Of a stretch of 64,000 nucleotides of DNA, positions 15,712 through 24,226 are shown piece after piece. Source of the DNA: Deinococcus ruber (lineage in GTDB: Bacteria > Deinococcota > Deinococci > Deinococcales > Deinococcaceae). Within the stretch, counting starts at the first letter, position 1. Every line of letters begins with the position of its first letter. A program made the position numbers and the translations under genes. The DNA lies in assembly GCF_014648095.1 (NCBI RefSeq), contig NZ_BMQL01000009.1, forward strand, positions 62,001 through 126,000, read 5' to 3'. Below the pieces are notes generated by a model that saw only the letters and a program-made list of their open reading frames with translations, searched no databases and was not told the DNA's origin.

Positions 15712-17502
15712 ATGAATAAAAAAAGCAAAGCAAATGGATTCATTTTGATAACTGTACTTATGATGATGGTTCTTATAGCTACAATCGGGGTAACTTTATT
15801 TATTAAGAGCTCATCGGAGGCAAAACAGGTTGGTAACAGCCAGAATCAAGCACAGGCGAGAGCCTATGCTGAAGCAGGACAGGCTGATATGTTTTTCTAT
15901 ATAGCAAACCCTGGTCTAGCGGTAATTAATTCTGTTATCAAACCATATTCTGACGCATTTGCTAATAGCAACGGGAATGCTGCCACAACAGCGATCATTC
16001 CGACCTCCGCATATAACTCTATTCTCACTTCTCTCGTTCCACAGTTTCCAGATATTGTTACTGCGAGTGAAGGTTACACCATCACATCACATATTATTTT
16101 CCGCACGCTTCGCACAGATACCGGAGGCTTCACAAAAGTAGGCACAAGCCAAGTTCAGCCTTACTTTCTTGACTACAGTATTACGGGCAGTGCTACTCAA
16201 GGTACGAACGGGAATAAACGTACTGTCATTACAGAAGGTACCGTAAAAATAATTCTGGGACGCATACCGCTCAATCAGTACATACTTCTGGCGAACGATG
16301 GTGGGAGTGGAACCGATGGCAAGCAGGGCTTCTTCGATGGTACTAGTAGCTATGACGGACCCGTACATGTCAACGGCAACTTGGCACTTAGTGGAAAACC
16401 AACGTTCAGTTTAGGATTGACAGTTTCTAGTTCAAGTATTTGGATGAATAGCAGCACTACAACTACCAACGGAAATTGCAATGGATATACCTTTACCCAA
16501 GTTGTCGGTCAACAGTCCTCGGGCTGTACTGTGCCTAACACCAACGGACAAGGAATTCAATACAATACTGATACTATTCCCTTACCTACAAATGCAGCTT
16601 CACAAAATCGTGCTGCCTTAGGCCTCGACAGCACCAACTTGGCGGTTGTTTCAAAAAGCGAGGCGTGTGTAGCTCTAGGTCTTTTAAGCACATGTGCTAG
16701 CGTTCCTACTGGTGCATATCTCCCTTTGCAGAACGGAAAACCGTCTGGTGGAATCTATGTTCAAGGAGACGCTAAGCTTACTTTAAGTACCGCCTCTGGA
16801 AAACAGATCTATACCATTGTTGATGCAAACGGCAAAACTACCGTGATTACAATCGATTATGTTGCAGCGACGACTACAGTTTTAAGCCCAACCGGTACAA
16901 CTAGCGTATATCCCGGAGTAATCAACGGACAGGTCTATGTCACTGGCAATTTGACCAGCCTCAGTGGCCCGCCTCGTACTGGTACATTGCCTAATCCAGC
17001 CCCAAGTACAAGCGTACCTACCGTTGTTTCTCCCGCTATTGCTTCAAAAACGCAATTGAATATTGCTGCAGGCGGTAGTGTAACCGTAAATGGAGATATT
17101 ACCTACACAGACGACCCACGCGCTGTGAACGGAGCTCAGAACGTATTAGGTATCATTTCTGGATCCCAAAATGTAAACATCGGTACGTCTGCGCCGAATG
17201 ACGTATACATACAGGCTGCTATTCTGACTGGAGCGACTGGAACAGGATTGGGCGTTGTGAATTACAACGGCGGAACGGGTAGCCGAGGATCAATTCATTT
17301 GCTTGGTAGTTTGGCGGAAGATACAGATCAGCTGCGCGGAGTGTTAGACAACAGTGGTAATCCTATTCGAGGTTACAGTGATGATCTGCACTTCGATCAA
17401 CGTTTTCTAAATGGTGGTGCGGTGCCACCCTTTTTCCCAGCAACTCAACGTTTCGGTGTACAGGCAGGTTATCCAATTCAACGTACTTGGACAGAGAACT
17501 GA
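15712..17502 (+). CDS. comZ: ComZ-like pilus-tip protein
   Basis: 596 residues. The start MNKKSKANGFILITVLMMMVLIATIGVTLF is a PilX/ComZ-type prepilin N terminus (Gly9, cleavage site GFILI; Glu+5 is absent, as in some PilX/GspK-like tip pilins). It is followed by RAYAEAGQADMFFYIANPG. The long middle and end contain many short Gly/Asn/Thr repeats (DGPVHVNGNLALSGKP, GGIYVQGDAKLTLS, AAGGSVTVNGDITYTDD) of beta-solenoid character, as known for Thermus ComZ, a tip pilin implicated in binding DNA. It ends 28 bases before an IS4-like element. Assignment rests on gene order, size and repeat style. Confidence 0.75.
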   Translation: MNKKSKANGFILITVLMMMVLIATIGVTLFIKSSSEAKQVGNSQNQAQARAYAEAGQADMFFYIANPGLAVINSVIKPYSDAFANSNGNAATTAIIPTSAYNSILTSLVPQFPDIVTASEGYTITSHIIFRTLRTDTGGFTKVGTSQVQPYFLDYSITGSATQGTNGNKRTVITEGTVKIILGRIPLNQYILLANDGGSGTDGKQGFFDGTSSYDGPVHVNGNLALSGKPTFSLGLTVSSSSIWMNSSTTTTNGNCNGYTFTQVVGQQSSGCTVPNTNGQGIQYNTDTIPLPTNAASQNRAALGLDSTNLAVVSKSEACVALGLLSTCASVPTGAYLPLQNGKPSGGIYVQGDAKLTLSTASGKQIYTIVDANGKTTVITIDYVAATTTVLSPTGTTSVYPGVINGQVYVTGNLTSLSGPPRTGTLPNPAPSTSVPTVVSPAIASKTQLNIAAGGSVTVNGDITYTDDPRAVNGAQNVLGIISGSQNVNIGTSAPNDVYIQAAILTGATGTGLGVVNYNGGTGSRGSIHLLGSLAEDTDQLRGVLDNSGNPIRGYSDDLHFDQRFLNGGAVPPFFPATQRFGVQAGYPIQRTWTEN

Positions 17503-17604
17503 AATCAAATGCATTCGCTTTGGGATTGAGCTCAGCAGCTGACACTTCGGGGCAAATGGTGTCTGAGACGCAGAAATGCAGCGTGAAGGGCAGTATTTGG
17601 GTCT

Positions 17605-18382
17605 GTGACGACAACCAAGACTGCCCTGCTCCATGCTGACACGCTCGCCGCGTACCTGAAAGACCGTTTACCGCATCGCCGCACCGATGCGTTGAAGCGG
17701 CTCGCCGAAGTGCTCCTGGGGATCTTGCAGGCCGAGTCGGCCCTGCACCGAAAGATTGCGCTGCACCTCCCCCGTACCGCTTCGCTCGACTCCAAAACGA
17801 GGGTCGTGGCGCGGGTCTTCCACGACCTCCATCTGACGCCACAGGACGTCTTGGACGTCCTGCTTCCCCTGCTGCCGAACGGCCGGCTGACAATGGTGAT
17901 GGACCGCACGACCTGGCACTCTGGACAGACCCCACTCAATATCCTGGTCCTCGGCGTCGCCCTCGGCGGGGTGGTGCTCCCCTTGATCTGGACGGTGTTG
18001 CCCCACCAGGGCAACAGCAGTGGTGCGGCACGAATCCTGCTCGTGGCCAGGCTCCTGAAGGTCCTGCCAGCGAAACGCTGGGCAGTGCTGATCGCGGACC
18101 GTGAATTCGTGGGGAAGGATTGGTGCGTGTACCTGCGCTGGAAGGGATCAAGCGCTGTTTCCGGATCAAGGAGAACACCCGCATTGATGACCTGCTGGCC
18201 AAAGAGCAGTTCCAGGATCTGCAGCCCGGCGAGGTCCGATCGGTGTTCGAGAAAGCATGGGTGTACGGCACATGGATGCGCGTGGTCGTGACCCTGTCTC
18301 CCGTAGGAGACAGGGTCATCGTGGCTTCGGATTTGTCCGTGCTGGACACACTTTTCGCTTACAAAAGGAGGTGGGGAGTGGA
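17605..18382 (+). pseudogene. IS4-family transposase, 5' part, frameshifted and interrupted
   Basis: The first 180 codons include [21 protein letters not shown] (first catalytic Asp) and [13 protein letters not shown] (second Asp). Around 18135-18155 the good coding passes to another frame, which then gives [17 protein letters not shown] and continues to [10 protein letters not shown]. It breaks at 18382, where the serine-recombinase element begins. The continuation CTFSAMKARGLGLEDTHM is at 20841 onward. Confidence 0.82.
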
Positions 18383-18403
18383 GATTCACCAAGCTGAGTA
18401 CGC

Positions 18404-20572
18404 CTATACATCCAGATCTCCTTGTCGGTGCTTCGCAATGCGCTTCCCTTCGGCTCGCTCCATCCATCGTTGATGTATCCGCTCGCTGAGCGGCGTGGCC
18501 CGCCGCAACCGTAACCGTGCAAGTTCATCTTCATCTGCCCAGATCAGCCATGTTTTGTCGGGCACTGTCCGCTTTACCTGCAGTTCGCCCTGACGAATCC
18601 AAGAGTAGAGGGTGACGCTTGGCATGCCAAGCGTCACCGCAAGACCCTGAATCGTCCACCAGTCACCGTCGCGGAGGTCGTTGCGCGTCACCAGGCGACG
18701 TCCATCCGTCCCCTGAGAAAAGTGGCAGCCGAGACCCACCGCCAACTTTCGTACGCTCATAGCCGTCCACGTCGCACGACGTTTTGGAGGTCGATATCCG
18801 AGCGTGTTGAGTTGATCTGCAACTTCCTGAGATGACTGACAGGCATCTATACCTGCCTTGACCGTACGAACTAACTCATCGTAGGAGCTGAGTTGCTGGA
18901 GACGCGCGACCGGCCGGATCGCGTCGCCCTGCGTGACCCGGCCACCATACCAGTGCACCTCGAGCCTAACATGTTCACTGCTGGCCTCCCCGTGCACCAC
19001 AATGCGCTCGATCACCAGACGCAACATCTCCTTCTGCTCTGCGAGGGTCGTCCCGGGGGCGGCCCACAGCGCGGGGAGGTCGTGGGCAAGCTGCTGAATC
19101 TGCGTGATTTCGTGCTCGGTCAACTGGCGTGGGGCATGCTGCTGCACACGTCCGTACTCTTCCTGCAGTTCGCGCTGCGCTTCCAAGGCGACTTCCCAGG
19201 CGCGTTCCAAGGAACGCGCGACCAGCCGATGCTCAGGTTCAACCGCTTGATACTGTCGCGCTGCACGCTCCATTTCGTAGCTGGCTCGTTCCAGCCGATA
19301 CTGCCAGAGCCGAGCGCGCTCGGCTCGTTCCTCTTCCAGATGCTGGAGTGTTTCCAGCGACAGGGCCAGACTGGACGGGAGGAGCGCTTCCAGCAACTGG
19401 GTCACGACCCAGGTATCGAGCGGCTGGCCGGCACAGTGAAAACAGGCCCGACCGCCATAATCGCTGAGCGTTCGGCTACAGGCATAGGTAGCCCGTTTGC
19501 CGTGGTACTGCACCACCATGCGGCGGCCGCATTGCCCGCACACCAACAGACCACTCAGGAGACCTGCACCGTTGCGTGCCGCGCCTGGTTGACCCGCTCC
19601 CATGCGATTTGCTGAGAGACGCGCCAGGTGTTCCTGGTAGGTCGCCCAGCTGATGTACGCCGGAACGTGATCGCGAATGAACGCGTGCCACGCGTCAGGG
19701 GACGCCACGACGCGGCCGGTTCCTGGTCGTCCGGGCTGTCGCTTGCGGGCGTCGGTTTGCCGACGCCCATAGGCATAAACACCGGCATACATCGGATGCC
19801 GCATGATGTTTTGCAGCGTCATCCGATTGGGGGATCGCCAGCTCAATGGTGCGTCGGCGCGGCTCCGTTCACGGACACCCAAGGTGATGCCGTGCTGAAC
19901 CAAGTACTTCAAGACCGCGTGGAGCGTGCCGAGCTCACCGAACTTACGAAAAATGAGGCGAACGACGTGCTGCGCTTGTTCATCTGGATCCAGTTGGATG
20001 GGTCCGTCTGCGGCATAAATGTAGCCAATCGGGAGGCGAACAGCCAGTTCGCCTCGTCTGGCTTTGTTGAGTTTGCCCGCATTGAGTCGGCTTTTGAGGA
20101 TATGCAGTTCTGCTTCGCTCATGGATCCTTTGAGGCCCAGCAGCAGACGGTCGTTGTAGTCTCCGGGATTGTACAGACTGTCGGTATCAGCAATCAGGGT
20201 TCGAAACAGTGCGCAGACTTCTAGTAGATGATGCCAGTCCTTGTTGGATCGAGCCAGGCGGCTCATTTCAATTCCAAGGATAAGCCCGACATGACCCAAC
20301 GTCACTTCCGTGACCAGGCGAGTGAATCCAGGCCGTCCGACAGCCGTGCTGCCGGACTTTCCAAGATCATCATCAATGACCACAATACGTTCCCGAGGCC
20401 AGCCGAGAGATTCGGCGTAGTCGACCAGTGCGTACTGGAGCCGCGTGGACTCTTGGTGACGCTGCAGTTGACCGAGCGTGGACTGACGGATGTAGACCAC
20501 CGCCAACCGTTCCAGGTGATCAGCATGGATTTTCTGGTGGCTCAGGCGTTTCCCCTCACCGGCGATCGTCAC
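18404..20572 (-). CDS. Large serine recombinase
   Basis: 722 residues. N-terminal resolvase domain (about 22-170) with the catalytic Ser in [12 protein letters not shown] and the Arg pair in [10 protein letters not shown]; recombinase domain (about 190-300; [37 protein letters not shown]); zinc ribbon CGQCGRRM...C...C (about 355-395); a coiled-coil rich in Glu/Arg (about 425-510); and a C-terminal MerR-like helix-turn-helix ([23 protein letters not shown]). GTG start with AGGAGGTGA six bases upstream. It should catalyse integration and excision of its own 2.46-kb element; the crossover lies in GTGGA. Confidence 0.92.
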   Translation of the reverse strand: MTIAGEGKRLSHQKIHADHLERLAVVYIRQSTLGQLQRHQESTRLQYALVDYAESLGWPRERIVVIDDDLGKSGSTAVGRPGFTRLVTEVTLGHVGLILGIEMSRLARSNKDWHHLLEVCALFRTLIADTDSLYNPGDYNDRLLLGLKGSMSEAELHILKSRLNAGKLNKARRGELAVRLPIGYIYAADGPIQLDPDEQAQHVVRLIFRKFGELGTLHAVLKYLVQHGITLGVRERSRADAPLSWRSPNRMTLQNIMRHPMYAGVYAYGRRQTDARKRQPGRPGTGRVVASPDAWHAFIRDHVPAYISWATYQEHLARLSANRMGAGQPGAARNGAGLLSGLLVCGQCGRRMVVQYHGKRATYACSRTLSDYGGRACFHCAGQPLDTWVVTQLLEALLPSSLALSLETLQHLEEERAERARLWQYRLERASYEMERAARQYQAVEPEHRLVARSLERAWEVALEAQRELQEEYGRVQQHAPRQLTEHEITQIQQLAHDLPALWAAPGTTLAEQKEMLRLVIERIVVHGEASSEHVRLEVHWYGGRVTQGDAIRPVARLQQLSSYDELVRTVKAGIDACQSSQEVADQLNTLGYRPPKRRATWTAMSVRKLAVGLGCHFSQGTDGRRLVTRNDLRDGDWWTIQGLAVTLGMPSVTLYSWIRQGELQVKRTVPDKTWLIWADEDELARLRLRRATPLSERIHQRWMERAEGKRIAKHRQGDLDV

Positions 20573-20719
20573 GGTGCTTCACCTCCTGAGTGGCTGGGGA
20601 GGTGAGGCGCAGCTGTCGTTCCAGCAGCTGCGCCAACAGGCGCAGCAGACGTCGCTGATGACTCGCTGGCAACGTCAACCAGAGCGCTGGAGACGGGGGG
20701 GGACGCGCGGATCAGGCAT
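20556..20719 (-). pseudogene. Short leader gene before the serine recombinase, frameshifted at C8
   Basis: An ATG at 20719 has AGGAGGG eight bases upstream. The frame reads MPDPRV and then enters a run of eight C on the minus strand (20695-20702). In the existing frame it stops after 14 codons, but with one more base the product continues as PASHQRRLLRLLAQLLERQLRL and ends at 20556-20558, overlapping the recombinase start. The Leu/Arg-rich helix looks genuinely coding. Either a single-base slip, an assembly error or a programmed -1 shift on the C tract is possible. Confidence 0.5.
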
Positions 20720-20840
20720 GAAACACCCTCCTGGGGAGCGCATTGCGCTCGTGAAATGTAGGCCACCAGTCGTAGCAGCCCCTCGACGCCAATCATAGGC
20801 GTGCATAGCTTGCGATTTATAGGTGTATTGCCATTGGGCC

Positions 20841-21167
20841 GTGGAATGCACCTTTTCGGCGATGAAGGCCCGTGGGCTGGGACTCGAAGACACCCACATG
20901 ACGGCTCCTGACCGGCTCTCCCGGCTGTTCGGTCTGCTCTGCATCGTGCTGGCCTGGATGGTTCGGGTCGCAGAAGCGGCGCAGGAGTCAGATCCGCCGA
21001 CGCTGGACAACCGGGGGCGGAAAGCCAGAAGTACGGCGAGGACCGGATGGACCCTGCTCAGTCAAGCGGTGCGCTGGGGATTGGACACGTTCTGGACGTA
21101 CCTGGACCTCTTAAAAATAGCTTTTCCCTCTCCTGGAGAAGGAAAAGCACGAAGTGTCAGCTGCTGA
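20841..21167 (+). pseudogene. IS4-family transposase, 3' part
   Basis: Encodes VECTFSAMKARGLGLEDTHMTAPDRL..., the C-terminal block carrying the catalytic Glu of IS4-type transposases, and ends in the terminal repeat with the stop at 21165-21167. It is separated from its 5' part by the serine-recombinase element. Conservation of the reading frame here suggests the interruption is not very old. Confidence 0.8.
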
Positions 21168-21597
21168 GCGCTTGACGAGAAAGCGTCCATCGGGTCACGC
21201 TAAAAGTTGACCAACTGTGACGATCGGTAGATAAAAAGGTTATTTGGAGACCAGATTCAAAGTTCAGCGAGATGGAGGGAGCGCAGTTGCGTTCTCCATA
21301 AGACCATCCACTGAGGATTTCTCCCCGAACATCAAGTTCGCGCCCTAGGTCACGCAGAGGCGAGAACATCCGATCCTCAGGGATCTCCCAAGCTTCGGGC
21401 GCTCGCTCCCAGCGTTGCACATAGAGCATTGGGCTATCAGCAAACATCCGCCACCACTGACCGTCGACCAAGACAAACACTTGATGTGGGGAATACACCT
21501 CATCGTGCGTCCGGTAGTCCTGTCCAATGAGTTGTTCAAGGACGTTACCCGCGAATTGAGGCGATTCCCCCTGAAATATCAAATCATAATCGTACAT
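21157..21597 (-). CDS. Protein of unknown function, 3' end replaced by IS4-like element
   Basis: About 146 residues from the ATG at 21597 (GTG at 21603 is an in-frame alternative). The composition is soluble and rich in Trp and acidic residues (VLVDGQWWRMFADSPMLYVQRWERAPEAWEIPED). I do not recognise a family. The last codons run into the terminal repeat of the IS4-like element and use a stop inside it, so the natural C terminus has been replaced. It is isolated, 190 bases from IS-B. Confidence 0.5.
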   Translation of the reverse strand: MYDYDLIFQGESPQFAGNVLEQLIGQDYRTHDEVYSPHQVFVLVDGQWWRMFADSPMLYVQRWERAPEAWEIPEDRMFSPLRDLGRELDVRGEILSGWSYGERNCAPSISLNFESGLQITFLSTDRHSWSTFSVTRWTLSRQALSS

Positions 21598-21603
21598 ACT
21601 CAC

Positions 21604-21794
21604 GCTTCAGTTTGACGCAAGGCTGAGCCGACACGCCCTAGTCTTGAGCTGTCAGCCTCCTTTTGAGCCTATAGAGCTCGTGCAGGCCCGTTGAGGGATC
21701 TTGCCTGGAAGCTGGCTGTTCTTGACCCGAACACCTTACTGTCCTCTTGACAATCAACACAATTGCTGAGTAGTCACGATACGCGTGCTGATTA
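21604..21794. other. Short intergenic segment before IS-B
   Basis: About 190 bases with no recognisable gene; it presumably carries the promoter of the minus-strand gene ending at 21157. The TA at 21793-21794 is the inner target dinucleotide of IS-B. Confidence 0.4.
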
Positions 21795-22855
21795 TTGATA
21801 CCTGCATAAGGTATTTACGGGTCACCCCCATAAAGCAAGCGGGTGGGGAGATGGATGTACCGCACTCGTTGCCATGCCTGAAAGAGACGTGACTTCAGGG
21901 TTCCCACGTCTCTCGGGCAGAAATTGGCCAACATCTGCTGCTTGACATACGCCCAGACGAGCTCAATGGGATTCAACTCTGGCGAGTACGATGGCAGATA
22001 GACCACGGACAGTCGCGTCTCATCGGCGACGAAGGCCCCCAGCGCCTTCGTCTTGTGAATGCTCGCATTGTCGAGCAGCACGGTGACCTTCCCCGTCACG
22101 TGTCGCAAGAGGTGGGTCAGAAACGCGATGACCTGTGGGCCCTTGATGGCGGCTTGGTGGGTGTGCTGCAAGAACTGGCCGGTGGTCGTGATCGCCCCAA
22201 TCGTCGAGACCTTCTGCCAGTTGGTCTTAGCCTCGAGCACCGGAGACTGTCCACAGGGTGCCCACGTCCGCGCCACGGTGGGCTTCAGACTGAAGCCCAC
22301 TTCATCCAGGAAAGCCAGCGTTTCTCCAGCTTCGATCGTGCGTTCCAACTCGGGCACCATGGTGTCAATCCATGCAGCGACTGCATCTTGATCCTGCTCA
22401 GCGGCCCGCTTCGCTGGTTTTTGCCGCGTGAACCCCCACGCGTGCAGCAGTCGACTCAGATGATCGACGTGGTACCAGACATCGAATCTGAACCCGATGA
22501 CGGCTCGGATGCGGGGACACGTCCAGCGTTGATCAGGATACTGATCTGGATCAGGCCCGGCCTGCAACAAGATGATGAGCTCCGCGAGGTCAGCATCTGT
22601 GAGGCGTCTGAGCGGCCCCGACGCGACCGTCGCCTCCAGCGAGCCCTGGTTCCGCAGGCGTTGACGCCACTTGCGTACCGCGCTCGATCCGACGCCGCAC
22701 AACTCAGCGAGCTGTGCAGAACTCAATGTGCCTTCCCGAAGGGAGGGTTCTGCGAACTGCCGCCGTTCTTCCAACTGTGGACGACTCAGCGTTGCAGGCT
22801 GCCAAACCTGTGCCATCGCTTAGTTTAACCTGTCCCCAACCTATGCAGGTATCAA
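21795..22855 (-). mobile_element. IS630-type element, copy B, apparently intact
   Basis: The element is 1061 bases with termini TTGATACCTGCATAAGG (right end, at 21795) and the left end TTGATACCTGCATAGGTTGG read from 22855, flanked by TA on both sides. It carries an uninterrupted transposase gene. It faces copy A in inverted orientation and forms the right boundary of the composite structure. Confidence 0.9.
21815..22816 (-). CDS. IS630-type DDE transposase, intact
   Basis: 333 residues: an N-terminal helix-turn-helix (SSAQLAELCGVGSSAVRKWRQRL) and an RNase H-fold catalytic domain with FLDEVGFSL (first Asp), VTVLLDNASIHKTKA (second Asp) and YSPELNPIELVWAYVK (Glu). The family cuts at TA and duplicates it. 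It differs from copy A at a few residues and lacks the amber codon, so it could drive movement of IS-A, IS-B, the MITE and the whole composite. Confidence 0.93.
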   Translation of the reverse strand: MAQVWQPATLSRPQLEERRQFAEPSLREGTLSSAQLAELCGVGSSAVRKWRQRLRNQGSLEATVASGPLRRLTDADLAELIILLQAGPDPDQYPDQRWTCPRIRAVIGFRFDVWYHVDHLSRLLHAWGFTRQKPAKRAAEQDQDAVAAWIDTMVPELERTIEAGETLAFLDEVGFSLKPTVARTWAPCGQSPVLEAKTNWQKVSTIGAITTTGQFLQHTHQAAIKGPQVIAFLTHLLRHVTGKVTVLLDNASIHKTKALGAFVADETRLSVVYLPSYSPELNPIELVWAYVKQQMLANFCPRDVGTLKSRLFQAWQRVRYIHLPTRLLYGGDP

Positions 22856-22857
22856 TA

Positions 22858-23215
22858 GGCCGCCCTCAAGAGCACGCAGGTCATCGCGTCTATGACGCAC
22901 CTGCTGCGACACGTCAAGGGGAAAACCACCGTTCTCCTCGACAACGCAAGGATCCATAAGAAGGAGGAGCTGAGCGCCTTCTTCGCCCATGAGACGCGAC
23001 TATCTGTGGTGTATATGCCACCGTACGCACCAGCGTTGAATCCTATTGAGCTCGCCGGGTGTACGTCAAGCAGCAGATGTTAGGGACTTTCTGCCCAAGA
23101 AACCTAGTGTCCCTTAAGTCACGTCTGTTGCAGGCATGGCAGCGTCTTCGGTACATCCACCTGCCCACCTGCTTGCTCTCTGAGGCAACGCATGACCAAC
23201 TAACGCAGATAGCAA
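22858..23215 (+). pseudogene. Right part of the old IS630-type element
   Basis: Directly after TA (22856-22857) the sequence resumes the old transposase: QVIASMTHLLRHVKGKTTVLLDNARIHKKEELSAFF (second Asp region) and APALNPIEL (Glu region, then a frameshift). The degenerate right terminus CCAACTAACGCAGATAGCAA ends at 23215. Same orientation and register as the left part at 10536-11232; together they mark the target of the composite insertion. Confidence 0.83.
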
Positions 23216-24226
23216 TCTCATCGGCTGACTCTGCAGGCAAGCCAGCACACTCCAGATAGGTGGTAGCCAGAGCAGACTACGCTATACATGAATTCCTTTG
23301 GCCGTTCCTCTAAAGGCGGCTAGATCCTTAGCCTCGGGCAATTGTCCGGAGGTGATGGTGACCTTGACGTCCTGTTGATTGATTTCGACCTGATCATCAC
23401 CAACAGGATTTCTGATTCCTGCTTCACAAGTTCCACCATTCAGAGAGATTGATGGTGATCAATCAAGCGCCATCGGTGGGTGGCGCGAAGGTGGGTGCGA
23501 TTCAGGGAGCAAACCCGCTAATGCATCCCGGCATCGTCCGAAAAATTTCTGTCAGAGCAACAACTTGGCCTCTTTGAAACCTTCGCCTCTTAGAGCAGCA
23601 TTCTTAGAGACCAGATTTTTTTAAGACGACCGAACGAACCTTGCGGGAAAGCATTGAATGTCTGGAACATACAGACATAAAACAACCGTACACCTCTCAG
23701 CCTTCTACTTCGCTCGCACGTCAAAAATGACAATGCCAAGAACATCCAGACATTCACTGTTTCAGACTCGAGATCTGTCAATATCCAGAGAACATTGACA
23801 AACTTACTTTTGAAAAATCTAATGTCCGCGGCATCCAAACATTGAATGTTTAGATGCTACTGCCATCTGTTACTTGGCAATTTCTCTATTCACCGTGAAT
23901 TGGCACAATACCTCCATGACATCCGGACATTCATTCTCAGGACGGTCAACGTTCTCCACTTTGCTGGCCGATGTCTGGAATTCTGTCAGTATAAATGTCC
24001 AGCTTCTTCAGACATATTGTCTGTCCCGTTCGTGTAACTGGCCGAATTGCCGTCCACAAAGGGCAGGATCGGACGTCCCTGCTGCGTCCAGAAAGTGGAT
24101 CAAGGGGCCGCACAGAATTGACAAAACCCTAAACTCACCCGTGTCTTCGGTAATGTTTTCGTAGGCGGAAAAAGGCGTGCTGGAGCAAGAAAACGTGCGA
24201 ACCGTCGTCTTCAGGTATGCTGCGGT
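23216..24226. other. 1-kb non-coding region with relic frame and motif cluster
   Basis: No complete gene is recognised. On the minus strand 23282-23458 stays open and reads NGGTCEAGIRNPVGDDQVEINQQDVKVTI..., which looks protein-like but has no start, so it is probably a gene relic. From about 23650 to 24025 the region is AT-richer and full of CCAGACATT-like motifs (listed separately). The remaining 200 bases should carry the promoter of the gene at 24227. Confidence 0.45.
23654..24023. repeat. Cluster of degenerate CATCCAGACATTCA motifs in both orientations
   Basis: Copies I can see: TTGAATGTCTGGAA (23654, reversed), ACATACAGACATAA (23668), ACATCCAGACATTCA (23742), a split copy ATCCAGAGAACATTGA (23783), the near-palindrome 23831-23857 made of CATCCAAACATTGA and an inverted copy, ACATCCGGACATTCA (23919), GATGTCTGGAA (23970, reversed), and the perfect palindrome CAGACATATTGTCTG (24009-24023). 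About nine occurrences in 370 bases on both strands suggest a multi-site protein-binding region, such as an operator array, centromere or origin of an accessory element. Confidence 0.5.

Larger units (their letters stand above)
18383..20845 (-). mobile_element. Integrative element of 2.46 kb with a large serine recombinase
   Basis: The transposase codons before and after can be joined seamlessly ([15 protein letters not shown]), and the pentamer GTGGA occurs at both junctions (18378-18382 and 20841-20845), which is the expected attL/attR core footprint of a serine recombinase. Contents: one recombinase gene on the minus strand and a short, frameshifted leader gene upstream of it. No other cargo, so it resembles a minimal IS-like serine-recombinase element. 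Confidence 0.78.
17530..21169 (+). mobile_element. IS4-like element, interrupted by a serine-recombinase element
   Basis: The ends are a perfect 20-base inverted repeat: GCTCAGCAGCTGACACTTCG at 17530-17549 and its reverse complement at 21150-21169. The original element would be about 1.18 kb after removing the 2.46-kb insertion at 18383-20845. I see no clear target-site duplication, so the flanks may have been rearranged. The right end cuts the 3' end of the gene at 21157-21603. Confidence 0.8.
11235..22855. mobile_element. 11.6-kb composite transposon-like structure bounded by inverted IS630-type elements
   Basis: Two elements of identical length (1061 bases), IS-A at 11235-12295 on plus and IS-B at 21795-22855 on minus, put the same left end (TTGATACCTGCATAGGTTGG) outward on both sides. 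The outer flanks are TA at 11233-11234 and TA at 22856-22857, matching the TA target of the IS630 family. Beyond the TAs lie the two halves of one older IS630 copy in the same orientation. The simplest reading is that the whole block inserted as a unit. Cargo: hydrolase, MITE, IS66 remnant, minor-pilin/comZ operon, IS4-like element with nested serine-recombinase element, and a gene of unknown function. Confidence 0.75.

Noticed and set aside
18893..19615. Plus-strand frame inside the serine recombinase gene
   Set aside because: It is antisense to a strong, motif-rich recombinase frame; long shadow frames are common in GC-rich DNA.
17520..21180. Target-site duplication of the IS4-like element
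   Set aside because: Bases outside the 20-bp inverted repeats do not match over 8-12 positions on either side, so no duplication is claimed.
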